Of a stretch of 64,000 nucleotides of DNA, positions 1 through 13,202 are shown piece after piece. Every line of letters begins with the position of its first letter. Positions within the stretch are counted from its first letter, which is position 1. Source of the DNA: Ridgeia piscesae (lineage: Eukaryota; Annelida; Polychaeta; Sabellida; Siboglinidae); assembly GCA_025642075.2 (NCBI GenBank), contig JAODUO010000469.1:247501-311500 (forward strand), read 5' to 3'. Made by a program: the position numbers and the translations under genes. Under the pieces are notes generated by a model. It ran no database searches and had not been told where the DNA came from. It worked only from the letters and a program-made list of their open reading frames with translations.

Positions 1-29
1 CAACGGGAGTTCATTAACTACATGCTTAC

Positions 30-135
30 CTCTTGGTTCGGTCGATGCCGGCCGCTTTGTGTAGGCGAGAGATGATAGGTCCTTGGATGACGGGAACTCC
101 GTCTCCTTGGAATGATGTGACGTCTTCGTCAGAAT
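30..135 (-). CDS. Polo-like kinase gene, exon 8 (linker; reading frame uncertain)
   Basis: The exon is bounded on the minus strand by a good acceptor (TTTGCAG before 135) and a strong donor (AGAG then GTAAGC after 30). It is the last exon of this gene in the window and would lie in the linker between the kinase and polo-box domains. Two frames stay open. The stronger exon-7 donor at 548 puts it in the frame beginning ILTKTSHHSK. An alternative exon-7 donor at 571 gives a frame containing SDEDVTSFQGDGVPVIQGP. The third frame hits a stop at once. The exon itself is likely real. The frame is undecided, because polo-like kinase linkers are poorly conserved. The polo boxes are beyond the left edge. 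Confidence 0.55.
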
Positions 136-547
136 CTGCAAACACAACGTACACTTAGTAACGCAAAGTCAATACACCTATGACGGAGACATCTCGAGAA
201 TTACGGTCCGAAACGATATGTATTGCAACTAGGTGAACGGTGAACATGTAATGTTTATATCGTGGTGACGTGCGTGTCCGCGCCTGTTTTAGTGAGAACG
301 TGAGGGCGTGCGTGCATGCGTGCGTACGTGCGTGCGTATGTGTGATGAGTGAGCGATCGCATCAAGCAAAAAGTGTAAATGATTATAAATTATTATCTTA
401 CATCACGCACGTGTTTCTCTCGCGTATGGCATCACTAGAGATGAAACTAGGTTTACGATATCCAATTCGTTTGGCATATAAATTTGCCAAGCAAATTAAT
501 TGAAGACAGGCCTACATAAAACCACACACGTCGCTTAAGTAACGAAC
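136..547 (-). other. Intron 7 of the polo-like kinase gene
   Basis: This is non-coding sequence between exons 7 and 8. It contains a short CGTG/TGCG-rich stretch near 290-345. I see no other feature. Confidence 0.5.
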
Positions 548-644
548 CTGTGAAGCAGCTTTTCTGGAACCTTTGATTTGAACTAGATTGGATATTTTGT
601 CGATCGCCTCAGCCGGTGACACTGGGGCTGCGTATGACTTGGGC
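548..644 (-). CDS. Polo-like kinase gene, exon 7 (linker after the kinase domain)
   Basis: On the minus strand the acceptor is TTGCAG before 644, and the likely donor is CACAG|GTTCGT after 548. The first base completes an Arg codon begun in exon 6. The exon then reads PKSYAAPVSPAEAIDKISNL and ends near GSRKAASQ; the other two frames contain stops. It is a polar Lys/Ser/Ala-rich linker just after the kinase domain. A second possible donor (AAAG|GTTCCA, after 571) would shorten the exon by 23 bases and change the frame of exon 8. Confidence 0.6.
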
Positions 645-1097
645 CTGCAATGAAAACACCTTGTTGAGGTTCCACAATTCTCCAAGCTAGCAAACATAAC
701 TAATTTAAAAAAAAAACAAGCTGCTTGTATATTGTAATTGAAATAATGTGTCAGTTTAGCGAAATATTAGAAGCAAACAAATTGTAGGTATGTTGTAAGG
801 TAAACAGTATATAATTTGGCGATGAACTATCGTAGTTTCATTAGGTACAAGTGATTATACATCATGCTTCTAAAGTTATAAACTGTATTTACAATGTGTA
901 GGCTACTTGACTTACAGTTAGAGGCGGCAACAAACAATACATAGAAAATGACATCTTTTGTACACAAATTGGGTATAAAGAACGCTATATACGCCGATGA
1001 CGATCTCACGTATCAACGTAAATCGAAATATATTCAAATCGTAACCATTCATGATCCTAGCAATGACGTAACCGAGACACGCTGCAGAAGTGCTGAC

Positions 1098-1373
1098 CTG
1101 GGCAGAATACGGGCGACGGAATACTTGGGCGCCCACTCGCAGCAGGACGACGACAGCGTCTTGGGCGTGTACCCGGCCGAGAAGAACTCGTCCGCCAGGA
1201 TCTTCTCGAGACTAGGCCGCTGAGACGGCTCCGGGCTGAGGAGACGCTGGATGAGGTTGCGGGCGGACGTGGAGATGTGTGACGGTAGGTAGTACTTGTT
1301 GGACGTGATCCGCACGTAGGTCTCCTTCAAGGTCGACGTCTCGAACGGAGGTCGACCAATCAACATGGCGTAC
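1098..1373 (-). CDS. Polo-like kinase gene, exon 6 (C-lobe of the kinase domain)
   Basis: This exon encodes the end of the serine/threonine kinase domain. It starts with the last base of a Met codon shared with exon 5 and continues YAMLIGRPPFETSTLKETY, which is diagnostic for polo-like kinases. Next come the helices through RNLIQRLLSPEPSQRPSLEK and the C-terminal end FFSAGYTPKTLSSSCCEWAP. The GYTP..LSSSCC ending is closer to the PLK2/PLK3 group than to PLK1. The acceptor is CTCAG before 1373. The donor is CCCAG|GTCAGC after 1098, leaving two bases of an Arg codon completed by exon 7. Residue counts match the family with no gap. Confidence 0.92.
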
Positions 1374-2104
<731 letters not shown>

Positions 2105-4599
2105 TCACGCATGCTTTCACACTGTCGGCGAATCAAAGTAACACCGATAGCAACGTTGACCACATGATGAAAACCCCGATGTAATGATCTCCACGCGACA
2201 TGATTTGCTATAAAGGCACGGGTGTAGATTTGAAAGATGGACTGAATTCGTGGTTGGCGTTATGAAATAGGAACAATTCACTATTGTATGGTTCTTAAAT
2301 AGATGGGTTTCTGTTGACGTTGGCCGCGTCATCGTCGCGGTGATTACACAATGTCACGTGGGTTGCGTTTGTCAAATTACGTAATGATTATGTCAGTTCC
2401 AAATAAATGCCAAGTAATCTATCCACATTTTCAGTAGTAGTATTCTTATGATACCACACTGTTTTTACAATCAATTTTGTTTCATGGACCTATTTGACAA
2501 TCACTAACATAAAAAAATCCGTTTACTCTAACTTTTTTATTTGTTATTTACGCCACTGTACAAACTACAATGACTGCTTACGTCATATCTGTTATACTTA
2601 CAATTAGCTATACAAAACTTATGTTAAAAAATATTTTTTTTACAGAAACAGCTGATCTTGATTGTTGTTCTACTGTTGCCAGTTGTGGCAAATCTGTATC
2701 AGCCAAATTGCAGATGTGTTTGGGATACGATACAATTTAACAAGGATGTGACGTATTGCGTCATCGGCAAAAGCTGCACGTTTATTCGTTTGACGAAACT
2801 TTCTATTGTTTCAACCTTGTACTCACAAATATTTGAAGTAATTTACGTAAACGTCGTGCTCAAACAACTAATAGTTCAGATACCAGAACTGTGTATTGCA
2901 CGTTAAAATACATACATATGAGCAAACAAAACGTCCAAAAATATAGTGATCCTTTGTGGACTGTACATTCGCTAAGCTGGCGAGAGTTTACTTTTGCTTC
3001 AGCGTCAGCGGCGAGCGTGGATATTGCCTCAGACAGGGGAAGCTCGTGTGGACACGAGCGCCAACGACAACGTTTGCTCAGCGGGTATTCGGCTGGCCCG
3101 ATCGTTGAAATACAAAGGAACGCGACGGCCTAATCTGGCTTTATCGGAGTGGAACTAGCGCGTAACATGTACTGGTTATCGTAATCTGTATTGCCTATCG
3201 TTGTGGTCTGCGTTTTAGTTAGTTTCCAACAACTGGCACATTGTGTTGGTGGTTTGTACACTGTGCAGAACGCTGGTTCTGACGGTGAGCATCGCAGCGT
3301 GTGCTTACGCCATCCGTGTACCATGGTTCTTAAACTTTGTACTCGCCAAAGTGAAGAAGAGAAGCAGATGCATGCCTCTTAGTAATGTTAAAAGCGATAT
3401 TTTTTACTTTATAGTGTGCGGTTTAAAAGCTGAAATTCCGACATAAAAAGCCCATGTAATAATTATTACTATTTAACCATTGTGAAGCATTGATCGAAAC
3501 GTGTATAACATTTACATTGCATTGCGTGTACTGAATTATGTTGTTCCACGGTGTTTAATAGTAACATATCTTACTGCCATGTTGTGATTCAAGGCCAAGT
3601 TATAAGAGATTTCCTCTTAACATAAATAAAACTGCGACTTACTCAATCTCGAGAGGAGTCAAATAAATAAATTACACTATTCTACATTGGAGCGTGTTTC
3701 CCTAAATAGTTATACATGCGCTACATCAAATTTCAGCAAACCACTAAAGGCTACTATGTATTTTCCGTACAGATGATAAGATAAGCAAGATCTGCCTTGG
3801 TCACGTTGTTGGGTGCACGCATGACGGAGGTCAAAGATCAGAGTGACAAAGTACCAAGCAGCATTCATCCTGTTTACCCAACCGTGTTCTACGCCCGACT
3901 TTCTAGCTCGACTGGCTTTGTGTACAAGATGGTGTATGCACAGGACCCGCTTGGGCATATTTATATCCTAAAGTTTACAGATCATTCACACACACCGACA
4001 CCAATTGCTTTTGTGCGATCGCGTTGTTGGTTTTGTTGACTGTGTCTATTTTGCCCAAACATTATCAACAAAGACGAAATCTGCCGACACCCGAGGGAAA
4101 CCAGCAACCCCCGTTACCGTGGGACAGAGTGTAACTCAACACATCTAGCAATCTAGTCGACAAAACACGACTGTCAGTCACACAATCACCAGGCGCGTGA
4201 ATCGTGCGTGGGAAGTGCCAGGATTCCTGTGGTCTGGTGCGTTTTGTGATTCCAGCGTACTAAGCAACAAAGCAGACCATTTACGAACGTTCTTTGGTAC
4301 GCTGACATGTAGTCAGTGTGCCAAGTGAATCAGCGTGTTTTCGTTTAGTTTGAACCAAACACGATTATCGCCAATCCGGAAACCAACACCCTTTCAATAT
4401 ATTTAAACAAATGGACAAATTACTGTATTTTGGCAAGAACTTGTGGGCGTACATTAAGGTTAATAACGTACCGTAACTTGGTTGTTATAAACATTGCCAA
4501 TTACTCTTTACATTGAATTAATTGTGTCATCTTATGAAATTAAATTCGATTGTCTACCTTTCCAATGTAACCCGATCACCCGTATCGATAACATAATAA

Positions 4600-4637
4600 T
4601 GACGTCATAAAGTAGTGGTTGATAACAACTGACGTCA
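4600..4637. promoter_or_regulatory. Pair of perfect CRE palindromes (TGACGTCA)
   Basis: TGACGTCA occurs at 4600-4607 and again at 4630-4637. This is the full binding palindrome of CREB/ATF bZIP factors. Two perfect copies this close are unlikely by chance, and their position inside a polo-like kinase intron makes an enhancer possible. Function is inferred only. Confidence 0.35.
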
Positions 4638-5484
4638 CGAAAGGTGATAAGTACATTTGGTGTACTTCCATGCAGTCCATTGGACCGTTTTTATAACGTT
4701 TAACTTGCTGCATTAATGGGTTATATGATCCACTTTTTGTAGGTCACCGTCTCATAACTAATACCGATTTATGTCGCGCCGTTCATGACTGAAACCCAGC
4801 ACCACACACACAAGCGCATACGTGAGCATATCGTATTTCTGGTGTGAATTTTAACGCAGGAATGACCAACTTTTATAGTAATTATTTCCGCTATCGTGAA
4901 CATTTCCGCTCTCTTGAACAATGGTCAATTCCGGATGTGGCTCTAGAGCATTTGCTGTGGGTCAATCCTGAGTCACCCTGGTCAGAGACAAAACCGCCCG
5001 GGCGCCAATTGACGTGAATCATCACGCGGCACCAAACACAGGACAGTTGACCGACCCTCGACAAATAGAAATGACAACCTTGTGCAATTTCGCTTGACAA
5101 GTTCTCCGGCGCAGAATGTGCCATCAGACATGTCGAACATCTCGACCTACGACAGGTAGACTTGAGTGGGTTGAGTCAACCTATTGCGGCCCATGTCCTC
5201 AACGGTGGTAGCGAGCTCGGGGGTTATCGGAGGCCGATCGTCTTCATTCAACGTTTACTCATGATAAGATCTACGGTTTTGTGAATGACGCGTCCGGCTC
5301 CGAGCAGTGCAGTTAAACGTCGTCACACATGATTGATCAGCGGCGTGGCCTCGTGGCACATTTGAAGGCCCGACTAGGAGCAACCCGTTCAATGAAATGG
5401 TTCATTTAGTATACATGTTTATTTATTCCAATTAACCCCGCCTTTTAGAACAGTGTACGCCCACGTGGGTAAACATACTGGGTG

Positions 5485-5564
5485 TACGTCACACTGTTAC
5501 TACGTCACACTGTTACTACGTCACACTGTTACTACGTCACACTGTTACTACGTCACACTGTTAC
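5485..5564. repeat. 16-bp minisatellite, five perfect units
   Basis: The unit TACGTCACACTGTTAC is repeated five times without a mismatch. Each unit carries TACGTCAC, one mismatch from a CRE palindrome. Perfect identity suggests recent expansion. Confidence 0.97.
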
Positions 5565-6055
5565 TCCACACACTCCGATTATGGTATTGTAATATACCTG
5601 CATTTCGCGTCCATGCCAACCATTGGGGGCACTGCTAAAGCTCACACCGGTAATACAAATACGTTGTGGTTTTCTGGTGGTTAAGCTGCTATCCTAAATC
5701 GGGTGGTCAGGAAGACTTAAAAAAAAATTAATAGGCCTAAAGAAGAAAACGTTCGGTAAAAATAAGCAAAACACACGTTCCATTCGCACCTGGCATGCAG
5801 GAAGTTTGGGTTTTCAAATAACAATCGTAATACTGAACAGGAAACGCCATCGTTTTCAACTTCACAAAGACCGTGTTCTTATATTTGGCCAATACAATTA
5901 AAAAAAATAACCCGTCCGAAACCATCCCATGATTTCAGTTTACTTGCTCTGTTAAAGCGTCAAGCATCAGGGACACATTTCCAGAATTAAACTGCCAAAA
6001 CGATCCACTTCGCTCTGATATGAACCAAACACTTCTTAATAACCGGACAACCTAC

Positions 6056-6273
6056 ATTTTGCGTTCGCCGTCGAATTCGACCCTCGTGGCGAGTCCAAAG
6101 TCGGCGATCTTGACCCTCATGTCGTCGTTGAGGAGCATGTTCCCGAGCTTCAGATCCCGGTGGATGATGCGCTGGTCGTGGATGTATCGACATCCCTCCA
6201 CCAGCTGGCGCAGGTAGTAGCGTACTTCCGGTTCAGTCAACGTCTTCCGGTTCTTCAGTACGTGCACGAGAGA
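6056..6273 (-). CDS. Polo-like kinase gene, exon 4 (catalytic loop and DFG)
   Basis: This exon carries the catalytic core. It reads [20 protein letters not shown], then [20 protein letters not shown] with the HRDLKLGN catalytic loop. [20 protein letters not shown] follows, with the DFG metal-binding motif. [12 protein letters not shown] and VEFDGER are polo-like kinase signatures. The acceptor is TTCCAG before 6273; the donor is AAAAT|GTAGGT after 6056. The last codon is shared with exon 5 and gives Met where the family usually has Lys or Arg just before the activation-loop Thr. HRD and DFG are intact, so the enzyme should be active. Confidence 0.95.
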
Positions 6274-9047
6274 CTGGAAACAAATCGACGTGATGGTCAC
6301 AGAATATAGATTCATCGAGAATGTGTGTTATTATCTCAATTAGATGGATGGGGAAACATTTGAAGAAGATGGAGACATATTGTGAAGAGGGCGGAACGAG
6401 CCGAGTTGTGTGGCTTCATGCTGCAAAGAAGGAGGAGATGGCGTTGTATCTTCAGATGTGTACATCTTACAATGCTTCCTTCCTTGGCACTCATTCTATA
6501 CGGGGAACACATAAAACATGACTCCGTCTATGAAGACACTATTATTCAATGTTATCATTCACTGAATTTTACTACCACAACCACGGACAAAGAAACCGTG
6601 TTGAAACGATTGGATCATAGGAGAACTATGATCGTTGTGGTTCGTTTCGAGTATATTATAGTGAACGACTATAATCAAGATTAAAACACTCCTTTGTATA
6701 AAATGATACAGGTTTTCTTGTTTTGATATGCGTGTGTTGTTGACCATCAGCTACGACAGGAATGTATTAACATAATAATGGTTTCTTCCAAGTACAGTCG
6801 CAATACGGTTTGCCCAATTCCAAACACAATTCATTCATTACAACCATCACACGTTGAAAAGATACAATGACAGATTAGTACGTTCATACGAAAGCCTGGC
6901 CCCATTAACCTCTTAAACGTGCGATGTGTGTCTACACGAGTGATAGATTGAGCAGGACAATCAACCCCGCGAGGACGGAGCATCGTGAAAGGACTAACAT
7001 GTCGCGGGTGTGAATCCGTCACTGTGTGTATATGTGCGTTTCGTCACATGTGTCCCCGACAATGCCACCTGCAAGCCGTGTTGACACCCTGAGAACGTCG
7101 GCCAGAGGGCGTGCCGCGCAAGGCACCTCGCTTAGAAACGGTTCGTCGGTCAGAGTTAATGAACGCTTTTGAAAGCTTTGAAATCGTCTTCCGTGGGAGC
7201 CTTACGACACTTCCCTTCCGCCGTCGTTCGCACGGGTGTCTTGACAAGATGGCGTCGCTGCGTTGTTGCAGACGCAACCAATTATGCAGCGTTGGAAAAA
7301 GTTCTCCAGACGAGGGGAATCCACGGCTGTTTCAATGAAAACTTTTGTTGTTGATACTGACGGACATCCGGATGTGGCCACTGGACAGCGTTGGACGAAG
7401 CTGCAGTGGTTAAATAGTAATGTCAACATGATGACGCTTGACCGCGGTCAGCAGACATGAGATAAGGGATGTGGTCAGTGGTAAACGAGTTTTCCGACGG
7501 ATGAGATACTTTGTCGTCTCTCCCGACCACGATATAGATAAACCCGTTATAATACTGTTTTTGACAATGCAAGCCGCTTCACTTTACCCACGGCATATCT
7601 ACACGTGCAAACACACACAAAAACACTTCCTTGTGGAATATAAAGCTGTTTCATTGTGTACACATAAACCGTCGCGCTTTATAATTCCATCGACGTACTC
7701 TGCAGCCGTATCAATTAACAGCTGCAACTGTAACTTTTGACAGCTGAAAGATTCTTAAACACACTCCCCAAAAGCCTACAATGACGACAAAGTAGTGTAT
7801 AGTAGGAGTACTCAGCACCAGAAAAACGAACACACACCAAACAAACCCGCCTCTTGAAATATTTAGCACGAAAACATATGACGTCAGCGTGTTTGTTGGC
7901 GTTTGAGACCGTTGCTTCTCGTCGGACGGAGCATAAAGCCGCAGGCGAGCAGAAGCACTTGTGTCACATCAGTGGAGAAGATAACCGAACGATGAAGATT
8001 GATAGTATCGCAGCGGTACCCATCGCAGGCTTCCAGTGGCCGTTACCTCTTGCATGGGTCACGGAATTGCATAAGAAACACCGGGTAACTCGGGCCTCAT
8101 TGCTGCTGTGCTGATACTACGGCCCGTCGCGACTGTTTATTGTGGTGTTATTCGGTGTGTTGGAAAATAGATTCGTAATTATGATTAAGCCGTTCGTCCA
8201 GTCGGGCGTGACGGAGAAAGGTGCGACATACGTCGACTTGTAGCTGTAGACAATGTCAGTACCTCGGGGTGGGTAATTACCAAATGCACCGATGTACGAC
8301 TAAGCCGTCGCTTGCCCGGGGGAATATGTGAATGCACATGTAGAGGACTCGTGTCTTCCGATTTAAAAGTTGACTATACCTGTGACCTAACTGGCTAAGG
8401 CGGATTATAAGAAGTACTTCCTTGACAGGATGAGATTAAGCTAGGATACACCCCTTACAGAACATTAGCTTTCACTGAATGAGTTGACATCATTGCTATT
8501 GGTACAGTGTAAAGAACTGACAAAATAATACAGAAAAAACTACACAGATAATCCAACAGGTGGGCGGGCCTACATCAGGCAGATCCTCCATAGGCTCACA
8601 ACATTTGAAAGAGCTTCACAGCCCTTTCGTAACGAGTCCCACAGCATATTAACACATAAAGTATTCTTAAATGATATCCGTTTACTACGACAGAAACACA
8701 ATCACCAGCGACAGCAATCTTTAAGATGTTGAGCAGAATAATGATGTTAAACCAAACTGAATTCGATACATAATCTAGACAGCCAAATTCGATACATAAT
8801 CTAGACAGCCAAATTCGATACACAATCTAGACAGCCAAAGACAATAACTCAATGCAATGCTTTGATAGAAACAGATGAACCAACAGAATAATGTAGAATA
8901 TCACGTGTGTCGTATTTATATAAACGTCCGTGCGGAAGCTCTTCACATAACGTGGCATGCTCATCGCGGCTCCTGCTCTCTGTCCCACCACCACTAGCTA
9001 CTTGCTAGACTAGACGCCTACAACCAACTCGAGCCGAGAGATCTCAC
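6274..9047 (-). other. Intron 3 of the polo-like kinase gene (about 2.8 kb)
   Basis: This is non-coding. It contains a short hairpin (6613-6633; 8-bp stem GATCATAG), a TGACGTCA at 7879-7886 and a 26-bp tandem repeat at 8760-8837. The short open frames here (for example 7438-7740) lack coding support. Confidence 0.7.
8760..8837. repeat. 26-bp tandem repeat, three units
   Basis: The unit AATTCGATACATAATCTAGA plus CAGCCA is repeated three times with one base change in the third copy. Confidence 0.95.
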
Positions 9048-9164
9048 CTTCCTCGTGCACACTTCCAGGATGATGTACACGTAGTCGTCGTCCTCGAAGA
9101 AACTGTGAAAGGCGACGACGTTCGTGTGACTAAGGTCCTTGTGCAGTTCGATCTCACGGATGAT
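9048..9164 (-). CDS. Polo-like kinase gene, exon 3 (alpha-C helix to hinge)
   Basis: This 39-codon exon is phase 0 at both ends. It reads IIREIELHKDLSHTNVVAFH, then SFFEDDDYVYIILEVCTRK. The Glu of EIELHKDL is the alpha-C helix residue that pairs with the VAIK lysine, and the ILEVCTRK stretch is the hinge. The acceptor is CCGTAG before 9164 and the donor is AAG|GTGAGA after 9048. It joins exon 2 (PHQKEK) and exon 4 (SLVHVLK) exactly as in family members. It is absent from lists of open frames because it lacks a start codon. Confidence 0.95.
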
Positions 9165-10213
9165 CTACGGCAAAAATAATAACATAAACATTTCATATTA
9201 CATAACCATGCAACACATCGATCGGTACAGTGTGTGCAGTTACGGAACCAATGGTGCTTTGCAACATGAAAGTGTTACTAATGTAATGAAATTACAGTGT
9301 GCGTACACAACTGAATAGGTGGTTTGCATGTTTTGCTGTTCAGGAGTAAAAACAATATAAATATATTCCGATTTGCATCACAGGGGTGTTAGATATACCC
9401 TAGAAGAATATCCCACGTTCATCAAATGGTACCAACATCATTTACCCGTAACACATACATTATAATTCCATTGCTCCCTAGTGCATACTGACACCCCATC
9501 TTCCTATAATTGCAACAGGACATCTGTTGTTTTTGCATATAATAACGTGCATGGTGCGCTGTAAGTGGGTCATCATTGCTGATTAACTCAGACACTTTAA
9601 TTATGCATCCGCGATGCCCATGACTGCAGACGACGGGGAGGGACAACTCCATCTGGCCCGCGAAGGGACCCGTGCGCGTCGACTAAATTGCGCAATCTGA
9701 CGAAATCCGCTTCGAATTTAATACCTCCGTAATCTGATTCTACTTATGCGACCCGTTGGAGGTTCTGGTCCTGGGAGAGTTGAAGCATCGGAGATTTAAT
9801 GCATTTATTCACTCACGTCTCTCGCTGTCAACGTTCACCGACGTGACAAGACAATCTGCTTATCGGCTTAATATGAGAAGACAGAGACTTGGCTGGCCAT
9901 GTCATGTTCCTGGGACACCACTCCTCCAAAGTGGGATGTATTTGGCATAAAGTTGACCGACATTGTAGACAAACAGTGCCATTGTTATTTTGTTGGTGAA
10001 AAGTATCGCACGGTTTTACCAAACGAATTATATATTTTGCATTAGCCTATTTTTGATTGTTTAAAAGAAAAAACATGCTGTATTTCAACTTATATAGTAT
10101 ACAATTACTTCGACCTTGTTTTTCATCTCGGAATTAACGAAAACAGACTCTCTCTCTCCCTCTCTCTCCTCTCTCTCTCTCTCTCTCTCCTCTCCTCTCC
10201 TCTCTCCTCTCTC

Positions 10214-10276
<63 letters not shown>

Positions 10277-10360
10277 TTTCTGTCCCCTGCCCCATTCTCT
10301 ATACGGTCGGGTTTACCATTCACAATATAATCGTTTTATATACGGGATCTGAGTCTATAC
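9165..10360 (-). other. Intron 2 of the polo-like kinase gene
   Basis: This 1.2-kb intron contains the CT-rich microsatellite at 10147-10273. I see nothing else in it. Confidence 0.7.
10147..10273. repeat. (CT)n microsatellite
   Basis: A polypyrimidine CT tract with CCT variants in its first half. On the minus strand it is a GA tract about 90 bases downstream of the exon-2 acceptor, in its own intron. Confidence 0.97.
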
Positions 10361-10468
10361 CTTCTCTTTCTGGTGCGGCTTCGAGAGTCGGTTCTTTGCA
10401 ATGATTTTGCCAGCGTATATTTTCTGTGACTTCTGGTCGACCATCTCATAGCACTTGGCAAAGCCTCC
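10361..10468 (-). CDS. Polo-like kinase gene, exon 2 (glycine loop and VAIK lysine)
   Basis: This 36-codon exon, phase 0 at both ends, reads [20 protein letters not shown], then [24 protein letters not shown] is the polo-family version of the glycine-rich ATP loop, completed by GK at the end of exon 1. The Lys of YAGKIIAK is the ATP-anchoring lysine, and KPHQKEK is a near-invariant polo-like kinase motif. The acceptor is CTGCAG before 10468; the donor is AAG|GTATAG after 10361. It is closest in wording to PLK2. Confidence 0.96.
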
Positions 10469-12636
10469 CTGCAAACATAATACAGTCTTAGACATCACGC
10501 TTGCACAAAACGCTCGCATTCTGTATGTAATCAGTGCAAACATTTACGTGAGCCGATTTGGCAATGTAGTCCTTTGGTTGTCAAAAAGTACCCATCGGGA
10601 TAGGTCAAAATTACACAATCATTATACAATACAGCTCATACATATTGACTAGCCCTGCAAACTACAACAGTGGCACGAAGCACGTTTACAATGACATGCT
10701 ATTAAATGAGTAAAAACAATTTTGTTACTAAGGCCTACATTTTTTGCAAACTTAGACATGTGGATGCAATGGATAGTGTAACACAAGTACGTAACCTGCT
10801 GGCTATCAAAAGGTCTCGTGCATTTAATATGTGTATTCATTAAAATTGACTAGAATGGGACGTTATTGCGTATGTTTTGATCTATGTGTCTGAGTTTCCG
10901 ATATAAATTGAATCCGACTAGTCTGGTGGTACGAGAGTAACGGTTCCGTGACTGCACCTAGCATTTATCAGAGAATAAACGTAATCGCAACTAAAAGCCG
11001 CGCCAATATTTGGGAAACGATTACAGATAGTTACGCTATTATCGTGACACCGTGCCTCACGATTGTAGTCGAAATGCGCTCGTTACGCTCAGTAATATCA
11101 CATCACCGACATCCAGGGTGTCACGACTATTATCCCGAGTAGTTACGCCTGGCCACAGCACGCCCGGGCTATATATAGAGCATGTCTGCTGGAACTGCGG
11201 CACTGGCCTTCGACCGACGGCCGCCGGTCGATAATTCGACGTTTGCGGGACAAAGCTCGTTATCAATGGGCCGAGCAAGTCTTTTCTGGTTTATTTATGT
11301 AATGAAATAACATTACGGTACTTCCAGCGGGTCGTTTACAGTTCAGCACTCGCTTGCGACATCGATGGAAAGTCGAAGGCAAACAAAGATTACCGGACTG
11401 TGTGTTGACGAGCGTGTGTTGATTGTCACCCATATACTTCACAAACGGTGTAAATCTCTTTAAGTGTATACAATATGCGACAAGCTGAAACTGGTTCGAC
11501 TACAGTATACCACAGATAAGGCTCTGAAACCCCACGGGAGTGACAGCATTGACCACACGGACATTATATTATTGTATAGACAAAACGTCACGCGTGGCTG
11601 AATTGGCTGCAGGGGTCGCGAACTAGTCCAGCGGTGCGTCACTGGCTCCGATGATTGTCCGAGATCATTCAACCGTGTCAGCTCGCGTTTATACATATAT
11701 TAATGGACGATGCCACAATTGACCCAAGGCAAGCCGCGTATGTTCGTTAATGCTACGTCACGTGACTGTAGTGTGAGTCATTTTGCTGGTATTTGTCGTT
11801 CGGTCGCTCGATTAATTAGCATAATAACCAGTAGGAGTCGGGGAATTCCCAGCAGGAGCCGAGCTGTTGTCCAGCAACGAGATTCCGTGCTCCTGGTTAT
11901 ATAACGGCCGGTATTGCTGACGTGTCACTCGTGTTTAACCACGATGACACATAGTCGTATAATATGTAAAGCAGGTCTACATATTAAAATGATGCACCGA
12001 ATTCAACCGGAAGCTGCTATGTCACGTGTTGGAGAACCAGGGAACCGAAGTAAATCCAACGAACACGCTGGAAAGTGCGCTGCCATGAACAACTACGATA
12101 CGCACCAGAAATATCTACACACACCCCCAATGTGGTACTCAAACATTAGACCCAAGACATTTCCAGAAAGAGATACACCCCAAATATAACATTAGTATAG
12201 CGACACAGCACCCCAACTGGAAGTCAACTAATTAGATTATCTTCCCCGGGAAGGGGCTACTTTTTAATGCCCTCTTGGGTTAGCTCTATATCCTGTGTGG
12301 CTTCGGAAGCACATCTTCGTGTGTCGTCAACATCTGTATTTGATCTCCTCTACCCTTTGTCCACTCGTCGGTCGGGGACACCCCGGTGCGCTGCCGTAAC
12401 TGTATCCCACCAGCCTCCAGGTGGCCGGGTGACTCAGCGCTCGACCGCGGAACAAACTGACAGCGCGATGACTGTGACGTCGATCAACGGAGAATAAGAT
12501 TAATACTGAGACCGTTCTGACACAATTTGCTTTGATCGGGATGGCATAAGACACAGGAGTTACAGTTAATGGTCTATAGTTCGCGTTTAGAACATACAGT
12601 GTACATTGATGTAGAATGTTGTTTATCGTTGCGAGC

Positions 12637-12701
12637 GACTGACTGGCTGACTGGCTGACTGGCTGACTGGCTGACTGGCTGACTGGCTGACTGGCTGACT
12701 G

Positions 12702-12759
<58 letters not shown>

Positions 12760-13037
12760 TGGCTGACTGGCTGGCTGGCTGGCTGACTGGCTGACTGGCT
12801 GACTGGCTGACTGGCTGACTGGCTGACTGGCTGACTGGCTGACTGGCTGACTGGCTGACTGGTGTGGTGTGGTGTGGTGTGGTGTGGTGTGGTGTGGTGT
12901 GGTGTGGTGTGGTGTGGTGTGGTGTGGTGTGGTGTGGTGTGGTGTGGTGTTGTGTTGTGTTGTGTTGTGTTGTGTTGTGTTGTGTTGTGTTGTGTTGTGT
13001 TGTGTTGTGTTGTGTTGTGTTGTGTTGTGTGTGTGTG

Positions 13038-13101
<64 letters not shown>

Positions 13102-13111
13102 TGTGTGTGTG

Positions 13112-13200
<89 letters not shown>
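12637..13200. repeat. Compound microsatellite with shifting unit (GGCTGACT, GGTGT, GTTGT, GT, GCGT, TA, GT)
   Basis: Eight successive repeat blocks join without spacers. GGCT/GACT units run to about 12861, GGTGT to about 12950, GTTGT to about 13028, then GT, GCGT, GT, TA (13117-13154) and GT. Each motif differs from its neighbour by one or two changes. Long frames such as the 355-codon one on the minus strand are artefacts. Confidence 0.98.

Positions 13201-13202
<2 letters not shown>

Noticed and set aside
5485..5564. Short regular repeats that could suggest a CRISPR array
   Set aside because: The units are directly adjacent with no spacers, and the DNA is clearly animal.
6613..6633. Short hairpin GATCATAG/CTATGATC as a structured RNA
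   Set aside because: The 8-bp stem is short enough to occur by chance in 64 kb.
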